Shown: in pieces, positions 53,743 through 62,797 of the stretch
Position numbering within the stretch: position 1 is the first letter of the stretch
Layout: the number at the start of each line of letters is the position of its first letter
NCBI RefSeq assembly: GCF_023284045.1
Contig: NZ_JAKIKQ010000005.1
Coordinates: 186,001 to 250,000 of the forward strand
Direction of reading: 5' to 3'
DNA: 64,000 bases
Origin: Shewanella kaireitica
Lineage (GTDB): Bacteria; Pseudomonadota; Gammaproteobacteria; Enterobacterales; Shewanellaceae
Program-made: the position numbers and the translations under genes
Notes under the pieces: generated by a model
The model's database searches: none
What the model was told of the DNA's origin: nothing
Seen by the model: the letters and a program-made list of their open reading frames with translations, nothing else

Positions 53743-54783
53743 ATGATATTCAAATATCGCTGGGCGATAGCGACATTGATTATTTTCGGTTTCAGCGTAT
53801 ATCTATTTCAACAGTCCAAACAGCAAGTAAGCCTTGTCAAAAGGGTTGAAATTGACGAAGGACACTCTCACTTATCACAAGATAACAGCATACTTGATCA
53901 GGCCTCGATTGCTGCTGTTCCTACCTTTGTTTTCGAACCAGATAAAAAGTCTCACATTATCCTAGGGCTAAGATTATTTTTAGATCCTCAGTTATCTTCG
54001 AATGGACAAGTTAGTTGTGAGTCTTGCCATCATATCTATGACAATGGTGCTGAAGATATTGCGGTCTCAACAGGAGTTAAAGGTGCGGGCAACCGAAACT
54101 CGCCTACTGTGTTCAATATTGGGTTGAATAGCCGATTTTTCTGGGATGGACGAGCAAATAGTTTGTATGAGCAAATCGACGGTCCTATTCATAATCCATT
54201 AGAGATGAACAGTAATTGGGACGATATCGTGGCTCGATTATCCAATCAAGCCAGCTATCGGAGTGCTTTTGCTGAGCATTATGATGAGGGCATTACAGAA
54301 GACACGATTAAAGATGCATTAATAGTTTTTATGTTGCAGCTCAACACTCCGGATGCACCGTTTGATAAATACTTGCAGGGTGATACCAGTGCTCTGTCCT
54401 CAGCTGCAGCTCTAGGTTGGCAAAAGTTTCAGTCGTTAGGGTGCATTTATTGCCACCAAGGACGTAATGTCGGTGGCAATCTGTTTCAGAAGTTTGGCAG
54501 CGTAGAGTCGGTAGCAGCGCTGAGTGCAGATCTTGGTCGTTATCAGCAAACCAATGATATTAATGATAAATATGTATATCGAGTACCGAGTTTACGCAAC
54601 GTTGCGATAACCGCTCCCTATTTTCATGATGGCCGCGCTCAGAGTTTAGAAGAAGCCGTTTTGGTGATGGCTAAAGTGCAGCTTGGTAAAGATCTCGAAG
54701 CTACAACGCTAATAGAACTTGTCGCGTTCTTAGATTCACTTACCGCGCCTAAACCTCCGGTTCTTAAGGAATTAAATCGATGA
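53743..54783 (+). CDS. Membrane-anchored di-heme cytochrome c peroxidase (MauG/CcpA family)
   Basis: The 346-residue protein has one N-terminal membrane helix (W-A-I-A-T-L-I-I-F-G-F-S-V-Y-L-F) and two heme c sites, C-E-S-C-H-H near residue 90 and C-I-Y-C-H-Q near 235. Conserved segments F-F-W-D-G-R-A and Y-F-H-D-G-R-A follow. Di-heme peroxidases reduce hydrogen peroxide or carry out MauG-like oxidations in the periplasm. ATG 53743 has an ideal GGGAGG; the longer frame to 53671 has none. Its stop overlaps the start of the next gene by four bases. Confidence 0.88.
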   Translation: MIFKYRWAIATLIIFGFSVYLFQQSKQQVSLVKRVEIDEGHSHLSQDNSILDQASIAAVPTFVFEPDKKSHIILGLRLFLDPQLSSNGQVSCESCHHIYDNGAEDIAVSTGVKGAGNRNSPTVFNIGLNSRFFWDGRANSLYEQIDGPIHNPLEMNSNWDDIVARLSNQASYRSAFAEHYDEGITEDTIKDALIVFMLQLNTPDAPFDKYLQGDTSALSSAAALGWQKFQSLGCIYCHQGRNVGGNLFQKFGSVESVAALSADLGRYQQTNDINDKYVYRVPSLRNVAITAPYFHDGRAQSLEEAVLVMAKVQLGKDLEATTLIELVAFLDSLTAPKPPVLKELNR

Positions 54784-57584
54784 ACGCTTTAAGTTATAAA
54801 ACCATTACTAACTGTTTAGTTTTGTTGGCGACACTAACAGTATTGGTGGTTTCAATGTTGATCGCTAAAGTTTATATCGTGCAGCAATATCAGCATGCTT
54901 ATACCGAGTTGAGTCATAACATTCTCTCTGTCCGGGACGATGTTTTCAAAATGGAGGTGAGCAATGGCTTGGATTACGATGCTATTTCTGGTGGGCTAGT
55001 GGGGACAGAGAGACATGTGCAACAGCTACAAAAAAGTTTACAGCCGGAGGACCTATCTATTGTGCAGTGGCTGTTGTTAAGCAATCCACAAATATCAGGA
55101 CATGCCAATCGATTATCGGCTTCAGTGACAACTTTGGTAACAGATCTTGAGACCATATTAAGGCTCAAAATTTCACAGGAATACTCGAACCATACCATTA
55201 ATCTACTGCAGCAGGATCTGTGGCAAAAAATGCCCAGTAGTGATGATCGGATCCATATGATCGGGCAAACAATGTCCTTGCCTATCTCTAGTCAGGTTAG
55301 TCCCGAACTTGCACAATCCAATAGTTTTAAGAGTTTAAGCAGACATGCACAGATCCTAGCGGAAATAAAGCAGGATATATCTCTTAAAAACCAGCAAATA
55401 CTGAATGCTAAGGTACGGCAAGATATTAATGAACAGGAGTTATTTTGGTTATCAGTTGTTGAAGATACTAAACAAAGCCTGCTGTTAAGCTGCATGTTGC
55501 TGGTGGTTATTTTCTCATTTTACTACCGTGTGCAATTGCAGGAGCAAACTCGCAAAGAGAGGCTGATTTTACAAAGCCTAACAGCATCAGAAAAAGAAAA
55601 AGATATGCTAGCGTTGGTTGCTGAACAGGCTCAAGATGGCTTCATTATCACAGATAAGCAGGGAGTTGTGACTTGGCTAAATAAAGGTTTTACCACCATT
55701 TCGGGTTATAGCCTAGCAGAGTTGCTAGGCAAGAGGCCTGGTGATGTATTACAGGGTAAAAATACCGATAAAAAGGAAGTCGATAAAATTGGTCGAGCAA
55801 TGAGGGCTGGGCAGTCTGTTGCATCGGAGGTGATTAACTACCGTAAAGATGGGACTCCCTATTGGGTTGACATGAATATCAGTGCGGTCACCGATGAGCG
55901 CGGAGAAGTGAGTAACTTTATTGCCGTTGAAAGAGACACGACTGCCCGCAAGCAGATGCAAGAAGATTTAGCACAAGCGGTTATCAAGGCTGATGTGTCT
56001 AACAAAGCCAAATCAACTTTCCTTGCGACAATGAGTCATGAGTTAAGAACGCCACTTAATGGTATTTTGGGGATGGCGCAAATTATTGAGCCTAATCTAG
56101 ATAATCCCGAACATAGAAAGCAGATCCAGATTCTATTGGAATCGGGTAATCATCTAACCTCGTTACTCAATGATATTCTCGATTTTTCAAAAGTTGAGCA
56201 AGGTAAGTTGGAATTAGAGAGTGAAGTCTTCAAATTTAGTAGTGTGCTTGAGCCTATTCGTAATACCTACGAGCCTATCTGTGAAGAGAAGAATATTAGA
56301 TTATTTGTGCAAAATGACATAGATGAGGATCAGTCTTTTAAAGGTGATAAGTCTCGGATAAGGCAAGTGATTTATAACCTAATGAGTAATTCGGTTAAGT
56401 TTACTGAACAGGGCAGTGTGTCTCTTAGATTTAAACAAGGGATAAATGCAGAAGGGAGTCAGGGAGTCGAAGTTACCATCACAGATACCGGAATAGGGAT
56501 CAGGCAGGAGCGGCTGGCATCGATCTTTGATCCTTTTGTGCAGGCAGAGTCTTCAACAACTCGCCAATTTGGTGGCACGGGGCTTGGCTTATCCATCGTT
56601 AAGCAACTCGTTGAGTTAATGAATGGTACGATTTCTATTACCAGTAAAGTAGGTGAAGGCACCAGCTTTGCCATATTTATGGCTATTGAACGGGCGAAAT
56701 CACAACCTAAAACCACAACAAGCAAAGTGACTACTCCTAGCAATTTACCTGAGAGTATCAATATATTGATTGCTGAAGATAACAAAATCAATGCGTTAGT
56801 GGCTAAAACCTTTTGCCAGCGATTAGGTCATAGTGTCGATGTCGCTATCAATGGCTTAGAGGCCATCCAGATGGTGCAAAACAAGCAATACGATTTAGTG
56901 GTAATGGATAACCATATGCCAGAGATGGACGGCATTGAAGCGACAGAGTTTATTAGGAAAAAACTCAAGCTAGATATCCCTATTTTTGCCTGTACTGCTG
57001 ATGTGTTTCAGCAAGCCCATGACAATATGATTGGCGCTGGTGCCAATCATATATTGACCAAGCCTTTACAGGAGCAGAGTTTTCGAGATGCACTCGGTCA
57101 GCATGCGCATCTGATCTGCAAAACGCATTTGGTTGATCAAATAAGTCCGATAGAGAGTTGTGACAATAAAGTGGTAGCACTAGCACGTCATAAAGAGGAC
57201 GAACTCAACATTACAGAAGCTGATATTGACTTCAAACAGTTGCTGGAAATTCACGATAATGACTATGTCAAAATAGAAGAGCTAGTTGACTCATTTAAGG
57301 AGTTTGCTGAGCATTCTATTACTCAACTTATACAAGCTTTCGATAAGGATGATGTTACAAATATCCATATTCTTGCTCACTCGATACAAGATATGGCAGC
57401 GAACTTCTATGCCAGTCGTTTACATCATCTAGCTAAAGAAGTAGAAGCGATTACAGCAACCGATATTATCCCCCCATTAGAATCCTTGCAGCATTTAATC
57501 AACCTATTAGAGGTCAATATCCATCAGAATCAGCGTTTCATTGCCAGGTATCGTAGACAGAATAAAAGCCATCAAGTGAGCTAA
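54780..57584 (+). CDS. Hybrid sensor histidine kinase (PAS-HisKA-HATPase-REC-Hpt-like)
   Basis: The 934-residue protein has a transmembrane helix at 8-30, a periplasmic sensor region, and a second helix near 235-252. Then come a PAS domain (D-G-F-I-I-T-D, near 290), HisKA with M-S-H-E-L-R-T-P near 422, HATPase boxes (Y-N-L-M-S-N-S-V-K-F, D-T-G-I-G-I, G-G-T-G-L-G-L-S) and a receiver (V-M-D-N-H-M-P-E-M-D-G). A C-terminal Hpt-like bundle ends with A-H-S-I-Q-D-M-A-A-N. The last differs from the canonical AHxLKG around the phosphorylatable His. Coupling to the peroxidase gene suggests a periplasmic redox or peroxide signal. No partner regulator is adjacent. Confidence 0.93.
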   Translation: MNALSYKTITNCLVLLATLTVLVVSMLIAKVYIVQQYQHAYTELSHNILSVRDDVFKMEVSNGLDYDAISGGLVGTERHVQQLQKSLQPEDLSIVQWLLLSNPQISGHANRLSASVTTLVTDLETILRLKISQEYSNHTINLLQQDLWQKMPSSDDRIHMIGQTMSLPISSQVSPELAQSNSFKSLSRHAQILAEIKQDISLKNQQILNAKVRQDINEQELFWLSVVEDTKQSLLLSCMLLVVIFSFYYRVQLQEQTRKERLILQSLTASEKEKDMLALVAEQAQDGFIITDKQGVVTWLNKGFTTISGYSLAELLGKRPGDVLQGKNTDKKEVDKIGRAMRAGQSVASEVINYRKDGTPYWVDMNISAVTDERGEVSNFIAVERDTTARKQMQEDLAQAVIKADVSNKAKSTFLATMSHELRTPLNGILGMAQIIEPNLDNPEHRKQIQILLESGNHLTSLLNDILDFSKVEQGKLELESEVFKFSSVLEPIRNTYEPICEEKNIRLFVQNDIDEDQSFKGDKSRIRQVIYNLMSNSVKFTEQGSVSLRFKQGINAEGSQGVEVTITDTGIGIRQERLASIFDPFVQAESSTTRQFGGTGLGLSIVKQLVELMNGTISITSKVGEGTSFAIFMAIERAKSQPKTTTSKVTTPSNLPESINILIAEDNKINALVAKTFCQRLGHSVDVAINGLEAIQMVQNKQYDLVVMDNHMPEMDGIEATEFIRKKLKLDIPIFACTADVFQQAHDNMIGAGANHILTKPLQEQSFRDALGQHAHLICKTHLVDQISPIESCDNKVVALARHKEDELNITEADIDFKQLLEIHDNDYVKIEELVDSFKEFAEHSITQLIQAFDKDDVTNIHILAHSIQDMAANFYASRLHHLAKEVEAITATDIIPPLESLQHLINLLEVNIHQNQRFIARYRRQNKSHQVS

Positions 57585-57678
57585 GTTTACTGCTTGAGAA
57601 ATGAAACTCGTTTAAGCTTATAGCAATGGTAAAATGGTCTTTGTTTTTTAATCTCGGTATGAGGTGAGGATTAATTAT

Positions 57679-58533
57679 GTGAATAGACTTATCAGTAACA
57701 GCGCCTTTCTGTGGTTAAGCGTGATCCTTTTGTTGGCAAATTCAACTGTATTCGCGAACCCGTGGGAGCGAGTCAATAGCCCTTTTAACAGCGATGTCGC
57801 CGCTGTAGGCAGTTACGCAAATGGCTGCCTAGCAGGAGGTGAAGCACTGCCTTTGTCAGGCGTTGGCTTTCAAGTTATTCGTCCTGAACGACAACGTTAC
57901 TTTGGTCATCCGCAGCTTATTTCTTTTATCAGCGATTACAGCAATAAACTACAGCAATACCAGCAATCCAATGTGTTAATTGCTGACATGTCTATGCCAC
58001 GAGGTGGCAACTTTACTCATGGTCATTCAAGTCACCAAATTGGGCTCGATGTTGATATTTGGCTTAAGCTGACTGAGCAGCTGTTAACGGTAAAGCAACG
58101 TGCTCAACCAGAGCCATTTGATATTGTTAATTCCAAGCAGTTCAGCCTTGATAGTAAGCAGTGGCAACCGCAGCATACCCGTATGTTGCAATTGGCTGCC
58201 AAGGATCACCGTGTTGCGCGTATTTTTGTCAGTCCAGTGATTAAGCAGCACCTATGTGACATGAAACTTGTCGATGATGCTTGGCTGAATAAAGTGCGAC
58301 CTTGGTGGGGGCATACATACCATATGCATGTTCGACTACACTGCCCAGAAGATGACGCGAGCTGTATTAACCAGGCAGCTATCCCTAAGGGCAATGGTTG
58401 TAATGAACTTAGTTGGTGGAAGGAGCAATATACTCAGCCCAAACTGAAGCCGAAAACTAAAGCAACAAATAAGCCAACTAAAAAGAAGACAAAAGTGAAA
58501 CCAAAGCGGTGTGAGCAGATCCTAAGCTCCTAA
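57679..58533 (+). CDS. mepA: Penicillin-insensitive murein endopeptidase
   Basis: The 284-residue periplasmic enzyme has a signal peptide (ends S-T-V-F-A) and the MepA/LAS metallopeptidase core: G-G-N-F-T-H-G-H-S-S-H-Q-I-G-L-D-V-D near residue 110 and W-W-G-H-T-Y-H-M-H-V-R near 210, the zinc ligands. It cleaves D-Ala-mesoDAP crosslinks of peptidoglycan. A Lys/Pro-rich tail of about 40 residues is unusual. GTG 57679 is preferred to GTG 57664 because GAGG stands at the right distance. Confidence 0.93.
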   Translation: MNRLISNSAFLWLSVILLLANSTVFANPWERVNSPFNSDVAAVGSYANGCLAGGEALPLSGVGFQVIRPERQRYFGHPQLISFISDYSNKLQQYQQSNVLIADMSMPRGGNFTHGHSSHQIGLDVDIWLKLTEQLLTVKQRAQPEPFDIVNSKQFSLDSKQWQPQHTRMLQLAAKDHRVARIFVSPVIKQHLCDMKLVDDAWLNKVRPWWGHTYHMHVRLHCPEDDASCINQAAIPKGNGCNELSWWKEQYTQPKLKPKTKATNKPTKKKTKVKPKRCEQILSS

Positions 58534-58544
58534 TATCCACTTAA

Positions 58545-58577
58545 ATAAAAAGCCCTGTATTGTCAGATATAGGGCTT
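58545..58577 (-). terminator. Terminator of the desulfurase fusion gene
   Basis: On the reverse strand AAGCCCTATAT, loop CTGACA, ATACAGGGCTT (one unpaired base), then TTTTATTT. Confidence 0.85.
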
Positions 58578-58602
58578 ATCGATCTTCACGACTACCAACA
58601 GC

Positions 58603-60888
58603 CTATGAACTTAATGCATAGCCACCTTTAAGGTGAGAAACTTGTTCAAACCCAAGTCGATGCATGGCTTGCGCTGCAATCATAGAGCGACTGCCGCTAC
58701 GACAAACTAATACCCACTGCTTATGTTTTTGGTTCTGATGCTCTTGGATAAACTGCACTAAGCGAGTAAGTGGTACATTTTGACTTGATTGCGTGGAGTG
58801 GTTCAGTGCATATTCGTGGGGTTCACGAATATCGATAATGCAGACATTCTCATCTTGCTTCATTGCTACAGCTAAACTAATCGCATCATATTCTTTGATG
58901 TTGGATCTGTCGCAGTTTCCGATGATTGCTCCGCACATTATCTCTGTGCCGACTTCATCATTTAGGTGAGTATCAAGATGTGCTTTATGTTGTTGGAAAA
59001 CATCCACGGATATTTGATTGTTTATAACGGCTTTAAGTAATTCATTGCGGCTAACCTCAGCATTAAGGCTAGTGGTGAACTCATTATTATAATCGTGGCT
59101 AGCACAGATCAACGTGTTGTTGCTTATACTGTCTCGGATTAATTTCAGACTATTAAATAGCGCTTGGCTAGAGCTAGAATCGAAGTTGGTTCGACCTAGG
59201 CTGCCCATCAAAATAGTATCACCACAAAAAGCGTACTGTGTTTGTTCTACTATGTGGTTTGATGCACTAAGTTCAGAACATAACAATAGGCTTATGCTAT
59301 CGCTGGTATGGCCTGGTGTTGGCAGTCTAAGTAGTCGCTTTGAACCGATAGAGATAGCTTGCAGTTGTTGTCCTAGATGCTTTATGTGTGCTTCGGTCAT
59401 TGGCCAACCTAAAGCATCAGACTCCTGCTCAGCTAAAAAGCGCGTTGCTAAAGCTTCACGTCCAGAGATATGATCGGCGTGACCATGGGTATCAATGGCA
59501 GCCACCAGTGTTAGTTTCTGGCATTCTAGTAGAGTTTCAAGTCGTTGTTGTAGCTCTGGTAGCGGGTCAACAATAAGTGCTTGTTTACTAAATGAATCAA
59601 CGAATACCCAAGTACAGCTTGCGCCAGATCGCAATTGCACTAAACCATCTAAATCGCTTCTATCTGAAATATCACTGCTGTCATCCAAGATCATGCAACT
59701 TTGGGTGAGTGCTTGCGAGGCCGTTTTGATACGTGCGCAGGCGCTATCAACTTCTGCTTGAGTGATTGCAGGTCCAAAAGACATACGAATAGCCGCTTCA
59801 CTTTGCCAAGCGGGTAGCCCCATAGCATCAAGCACAAAACTGCGAGTCACTTTAGAGCTACAAGCAGAGCCTGAGCTAACGCGAATATTGGCTGCATCAA
59901 ACAGATCCATGATCTCTTTGCTACTAAAGCCCGGTACCGCGAAATTGATTGTTGTCGCAACGCTATGTTCAAAGCTATTGTTAAATACGACATCGCCAAA
60001 GCACTCAGTTAAGGTTGTAGCGATCTGCTGCCGGTAATGAGTCAATTGAACAGTATTTGAAAATGGCGATGACTCTTTGTTGAGTAACATTTCAAAAATC
60101 ACATTCAGTGCAGCCATGCCTGGTAGATTCTCTGTGCCAGAACGTAATCCGCTTTCTTGGCCACCACCTGCAATGAATGGAGTAAATGGAGCTGAATCTC
60201 TGATATAGACAAAACCAATTCCTTTCGGGGCATATAGTTTATGTCCGCTAAAGGGAGCGTAATCAATCGTTGTTGATTTCAAATCTAACTCAGTTTTGCC
60301 AAGCGCTTGCACACAATCAACCATCCAAAATATATCTGAATTTGCACGGCGAATAGTTTTTTCTAATGCAGAAAGATCTTGATACACACCGGTTTCATTA
60401 TTAACAGCCATAGTGCAGATCATTAAGGCGTTGGGTGCATGTAGGGCAATAAAATCATGATCTAGTAAGCCAAATCTATCTACTGGAATAGCGGTAACTT
60501 TAGCTTTTATATCGAGTACATTGAGCCAATGTTTGAGTGACTCCGGAACAGCTTTATGTTCAGTCGCACCATAAAGCACCGAGTAATTCTTAGCTGCAGA
60601 CATACCGCTCTTAGCGGCGATCAATGCTGATAATATGGAGGTTTGAATTCCCTCTGTTGCACCGCTGGTAAAGATGAGCTTGCCATTTCCGCTGCCTAGC
60701 AACGTTTGGGCTCTCAAGCGAGTTTGCTCCATTAAATTTTTAGCTTTTAGCCCGGTAATATGGCTACTACTTGGGTTACCAAAGAGATTTTCCATTGCAG
60801 ATAACGCTGCTGCTGCAGCCTCAGGCAAGACGGGGGTTGTAGCATTCGCATCAAGATAGATCTGGGTTAACTCTGTGGTATTTTTCAT
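58603..60888 (-). CDS. Cysteine desulfurase / metallo-beta-lactamase / rhodanese fusion
   Basis: The 761-residue protein joins three sulfur-handling parts. Residues 1-395 are a NifS/IscS-like PLP enzyme (Y-L-D-A-N-A-T-T-P; Lys217 in S-G-H-K-L; catalytic Cys343 in S-G-S-A-C-S-S). Residues about 415-640 are a metallo-beta-lactamase fold of the persulfide dioxygenase type (D-T-H-G-H-A-D-H, T-P-G-H-T, C-G-D-T, S-H-D-Y). The end is a rhodanese with V-L-V-C-R-S-G-S-R-S. All three active sites look intact. The fusion could take sulfur from cysteine, oxidise or sort persulfide and pass it on in the cytoplasm. It lies alone between terminators. Confidence 0.93.
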   Translation of the reverse strand: MKNTTELTQIYLDANATTPVLPEAAAAALSAMENLFGNPSSSHITGLKAKNLMEQTRLRAQTLLGSGNGKLIFTSGATEGIQTSILSALIAAKSGMSAAKNYSVLYGATEHKAVPESLKHWLNVLDIKAKVTAIPVDRFGLLDHDFIALHAPNALMICTMAVNNETGVYQDLSALEKTIRRANSDIFWMVDCVQALGKTELDLKSTTIDYAPFSGHKLYAPKGIGFVYIRDSAPFTPFIAGGGQESGLRSGTENLPGMAALNVIFEMLLNKESSPFSNTVQLTHYRQQIATTLTECFGDVVFNNSFEHSVATTINFAVPGFSSKEIMDLFDAANIRVSSGSACSSKVTRSFVLDAMGLPAWQSEAAIRMSFGPAITQAEVDSACARIKTASQALTQSCMILDDSSDISDRSDLDGLVQLRSGASCTWVFVDSFSKQALIVDPLPELQQRLETLLECQKLTLVAAIDTHGHADHISGREALATRFLAEQESDALGWPMTEAHIKHLGQQLQAISIGSKRLLRLPTPGHTSDSISLLLCSELSASNHIVEQTQYAFCGDTILMGSLGRTNFDSSSSQALFNSLKLIRDSISNNTLICASHDYNNEFTTSLNAEVSRNELLKAVINNQISVDVFQQHKAHLDTHLNDEVGTEIMCGAIIGNCDRSNIKEYDAISLAVAMKQDENVCIIDIREPHEYALNHSTQSSQNVPLTRLVQFIQEHQNQKHKQWVLVCRSGSRSMIAAQAMHRLGFEQVSHLKGGYALSS

Positions 60889-61135
60889 TGTATTTAGCTC
60901 TTAATTGTTATTATTCTAAAGTAGCTTATTACTTTTTGCTATAACTAATATCTTGCCGCTATATTAGCAGGTTGGCAAGAATGATCAAGATCACATTTTT
61001 CATATTTTAGGCGGACCTTTAACCGAAATTGATTTATCGAAAAAGACTTTATTCGCAGGCAAAGCAGAGGAGTAAAACCTTGTTGGAGAGCATGCAATAG
61101 AGGGGAAATCGAGAGTGATACAGGGAATAAATAAC

Positions 61136-61160
61136 AAAAAAGCGCCATAAGGGCGCTTTA
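61136..61160 (-). terminator. Terminator of the phosphatase-like gene
   Basis: On the reverse strand AAAGCGCC, short loop, GGCGCTTTTTT. The remaining sequence 60889-61135 shows no gene and should hold the promoter of the fusion gene. Confidence 0.82.
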
Positions 61161-61177
61161 ATTAAGACAAATAGGGA

Positions 61178-61711
61178 CTATTTCAGCTCTTGTTTAACCG
61201 TTTCAATCAACGTATTCCACTGTGGATATTCAGCTAAACTTTCTGACAACTTACCCCATGGCTGCATCGTTCGCTGTTTAAAGTCATCAGTATCGGCGTG
61301 TCCTTGCTTTAGCTCATAAAGATAATAAAAGGCTGATGCACGATAATTGGCTGCGCAATGGATTAATATTCTTTTGCCTTTATTAGCATCCATAATGGCA
61401 AAAAACTGTTCAACATTTTCCAATGTAGGTTGCTGCCAATCAACATCTATCTGCTGATATTGCATGCCTGTGTTAGCGACGAAGTCGGCTTCATCATCAT
61501 GACCACTAGGGTTGCCTACTGGAATGAGATTGATGACTAACTCAACACCTGCTTGTTGTAATAGTGGAAACTGCGACTCGGTTGGTAAGCCTGCTGTGAT
61601 GATGTTATCGTCATTAAATTGTAACGCTTTTATCTCTTGTAGCTTCTCAGGTGAAACAGCAGCAATAGCAATAGTGCTAAATAAGCTTGTCAGTAGAATT
61701 ATTAACCTCAT
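61178..61711 (-). CDS. Periplasmic tyrosine-phosphatase-fold protein
   Basis: The 177-residue protein has a signal peptide (ends I-A-I-A-A) and a dual-specificity phosphatase-like fold with the CX5R loop I-H-C-A-A-N-Y-R-A-S near residue 120, plus G-L-P-T-E-S-Q-F near 42. The Asp general acid may be in D-V-D-W-Q-Q-P. Exported members of this group act on phosphate esters or related compounds of unknown identity. The next gene downstream is on the same strand but has its own terminator between. Confidence 0.82.
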   Translation of the reverse strand: MRLIILLTSLFSTIAIAAVSPEKLQEIKALQFNDDNIITAGLPTESQFPLLQQAGVELVINLIPVGNPSGHDDEADFVANTGMQYQQIDVDWQQPTLENVEQFFAIMDANKGKRILIHCAANYRASAFYYLYELKQGHADTDDFKQRTMQPWGKLSESLAEYPQWNTLIETVKQELK

Positions 61712-61734
61712 CTTATTGTTCCTATTTATTCGCG

Positions 61735-62196
61735 TTAAATTTTAACTTTAATAACCACTTTACGAACCTGTTGAGGCGTAGCGCTGGTGCCGGGCATATG
61801 CATATCTTGTGGGAAGAACAGTGCAAACATACCTGCTTTTAGAGGGATAAATGCAGCAGCTTCTTTATTGGGTAGATAGTCATATTCAGCATAATCATGC
61901 TTGGCAAAATAAGGCTTTGATGGCGTTTGGTCAGCTAGCGGCAGGTAGCCAAACTCCTCCTCTCCACTAACAACATATTGCACATCAATGTATTGCTGGT
62001 GTACTTCGAAAGGCTCAATTTCTCTAGGTTTAGTTTGGTAATCATTGACGATAACAAATAGGTTTTTGCCATCTAGTTCATAACTGCCAACTTCAAGTTG
62101 GCTAAAATCTGTTTCAGCAAGGTGCGCTAGTGCCTTTGCTATACGTGGACTAATGTGGCTGTACAAATCGCGGTTAGCTAAGGTATCTACAATCAT
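61735..62196 (-). CDS. YhcH/YjgK/YiaL-family protein
   Basis: The 153-residue protein matches the YhcH/YjgK/YiaL (DUF386) cupin-like family, with the conserved H-Q-Q-Y-I-D-V-Q-Y-V-V-S-G near residue 65 and L-F-F-P-Q-D-M-H-M-P-G near 128. Family members bind metal and are linked to sialic acid or other sugar metabolism (anomerase or isomerase roles proposed). No sugar catabolism genes are adjacent, so its role here is open. Confidence 0.9.
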   Translation of the reverse strand: MIVDTLANRDLYSHISPRIAKALAHLAETDFSQLEVGSYELDGKNLFVIVNDYQTKPREIEPFEVHQQYIDVQYVVSGEEEFGYLPLADQTPSKPYFAKHDYAEYDYLPNKEAAAFIPLKAGMFALFFPQDMHMPGTSATPQQVRKVVIKVKI

Positions 62197-62281
62197 AATC
62201 TTCTCGTTAATAGGGTCGCTTAACTCAGCTATCTAACTGAGTTTAAGACTTCAATACAGGGAAGTTTAGCGCTAATGGCCG

Positions 62282-62710
62282 CTAGGCGATACAGGAGTTC
62301 ACTTCAAACTCGATGCCTTTAGATTCAAAAGCCTGTTTGAGCTTGGCAGCCATTGAGGACTTAGGTTTGAGTGGGAAGTTGATCTTGCCACTGCTTGAAT
62401 GGATAAATAGATGATCGCCGAGTAAGCGCACTGAATCGATATCTTGATAATTTAGCGTTAATGTTTGTGGTATTGAGGTCTCAGATTTAACCATCATTTT
62501 GATAAAAGTGACTTCAGCGGTGGCAAAAATAATCCGTTGAGTCCATAGCAGATGAATGAGCCAGAAAGTGGAGAGAACTAGGTTAACTAGTATGAAGTAA
62601 TCCCAAATATCATTGTCATTGCGTAAATAAATCGCCATAAAAGCGATGACGATAGCAATAAGCACAAAGCCTGCTTTTTGAAAGGGTTTAATCACCGTCG
62701 CATTTTCCAT
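62282..62710 (-). CDS. Small membrane protein with PH-like tail
   Basis: The 142-residue product has two N-terminal helices (about 13-28 and 37-56) and a soluble C-terminus with strands typical of bacterial PH-like domains (Q-D-I-D-S-V-R-L-L-G-D-H-L-F-I-H). No name can be given. Its gene lies 85 bases upstream of the YhcH gene start, in the same orientation. Confidence 0.68.
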   Translation of the reverse strand: MENATVIKPFQKAGFVLIAIVIAFMAIYLRNDNDIWDYFILVNLVLSTFWLIHLLWTQRIIFATAEVTFIKMMVKSETSIPQTLTLNYQDIDSVRLLGDHLFIHSSSGKINFPLKPKSSMAAKLKQAFESKGIEFEVNSCIA

Positions 62711-62797
62711 AACACTTCCTTGTTGCTTCCATTAAGCATCAAGTTTACGGTACTGATTATGTAAAACAAAAGTTAATTATTGTTTATTGAGGTGAGT

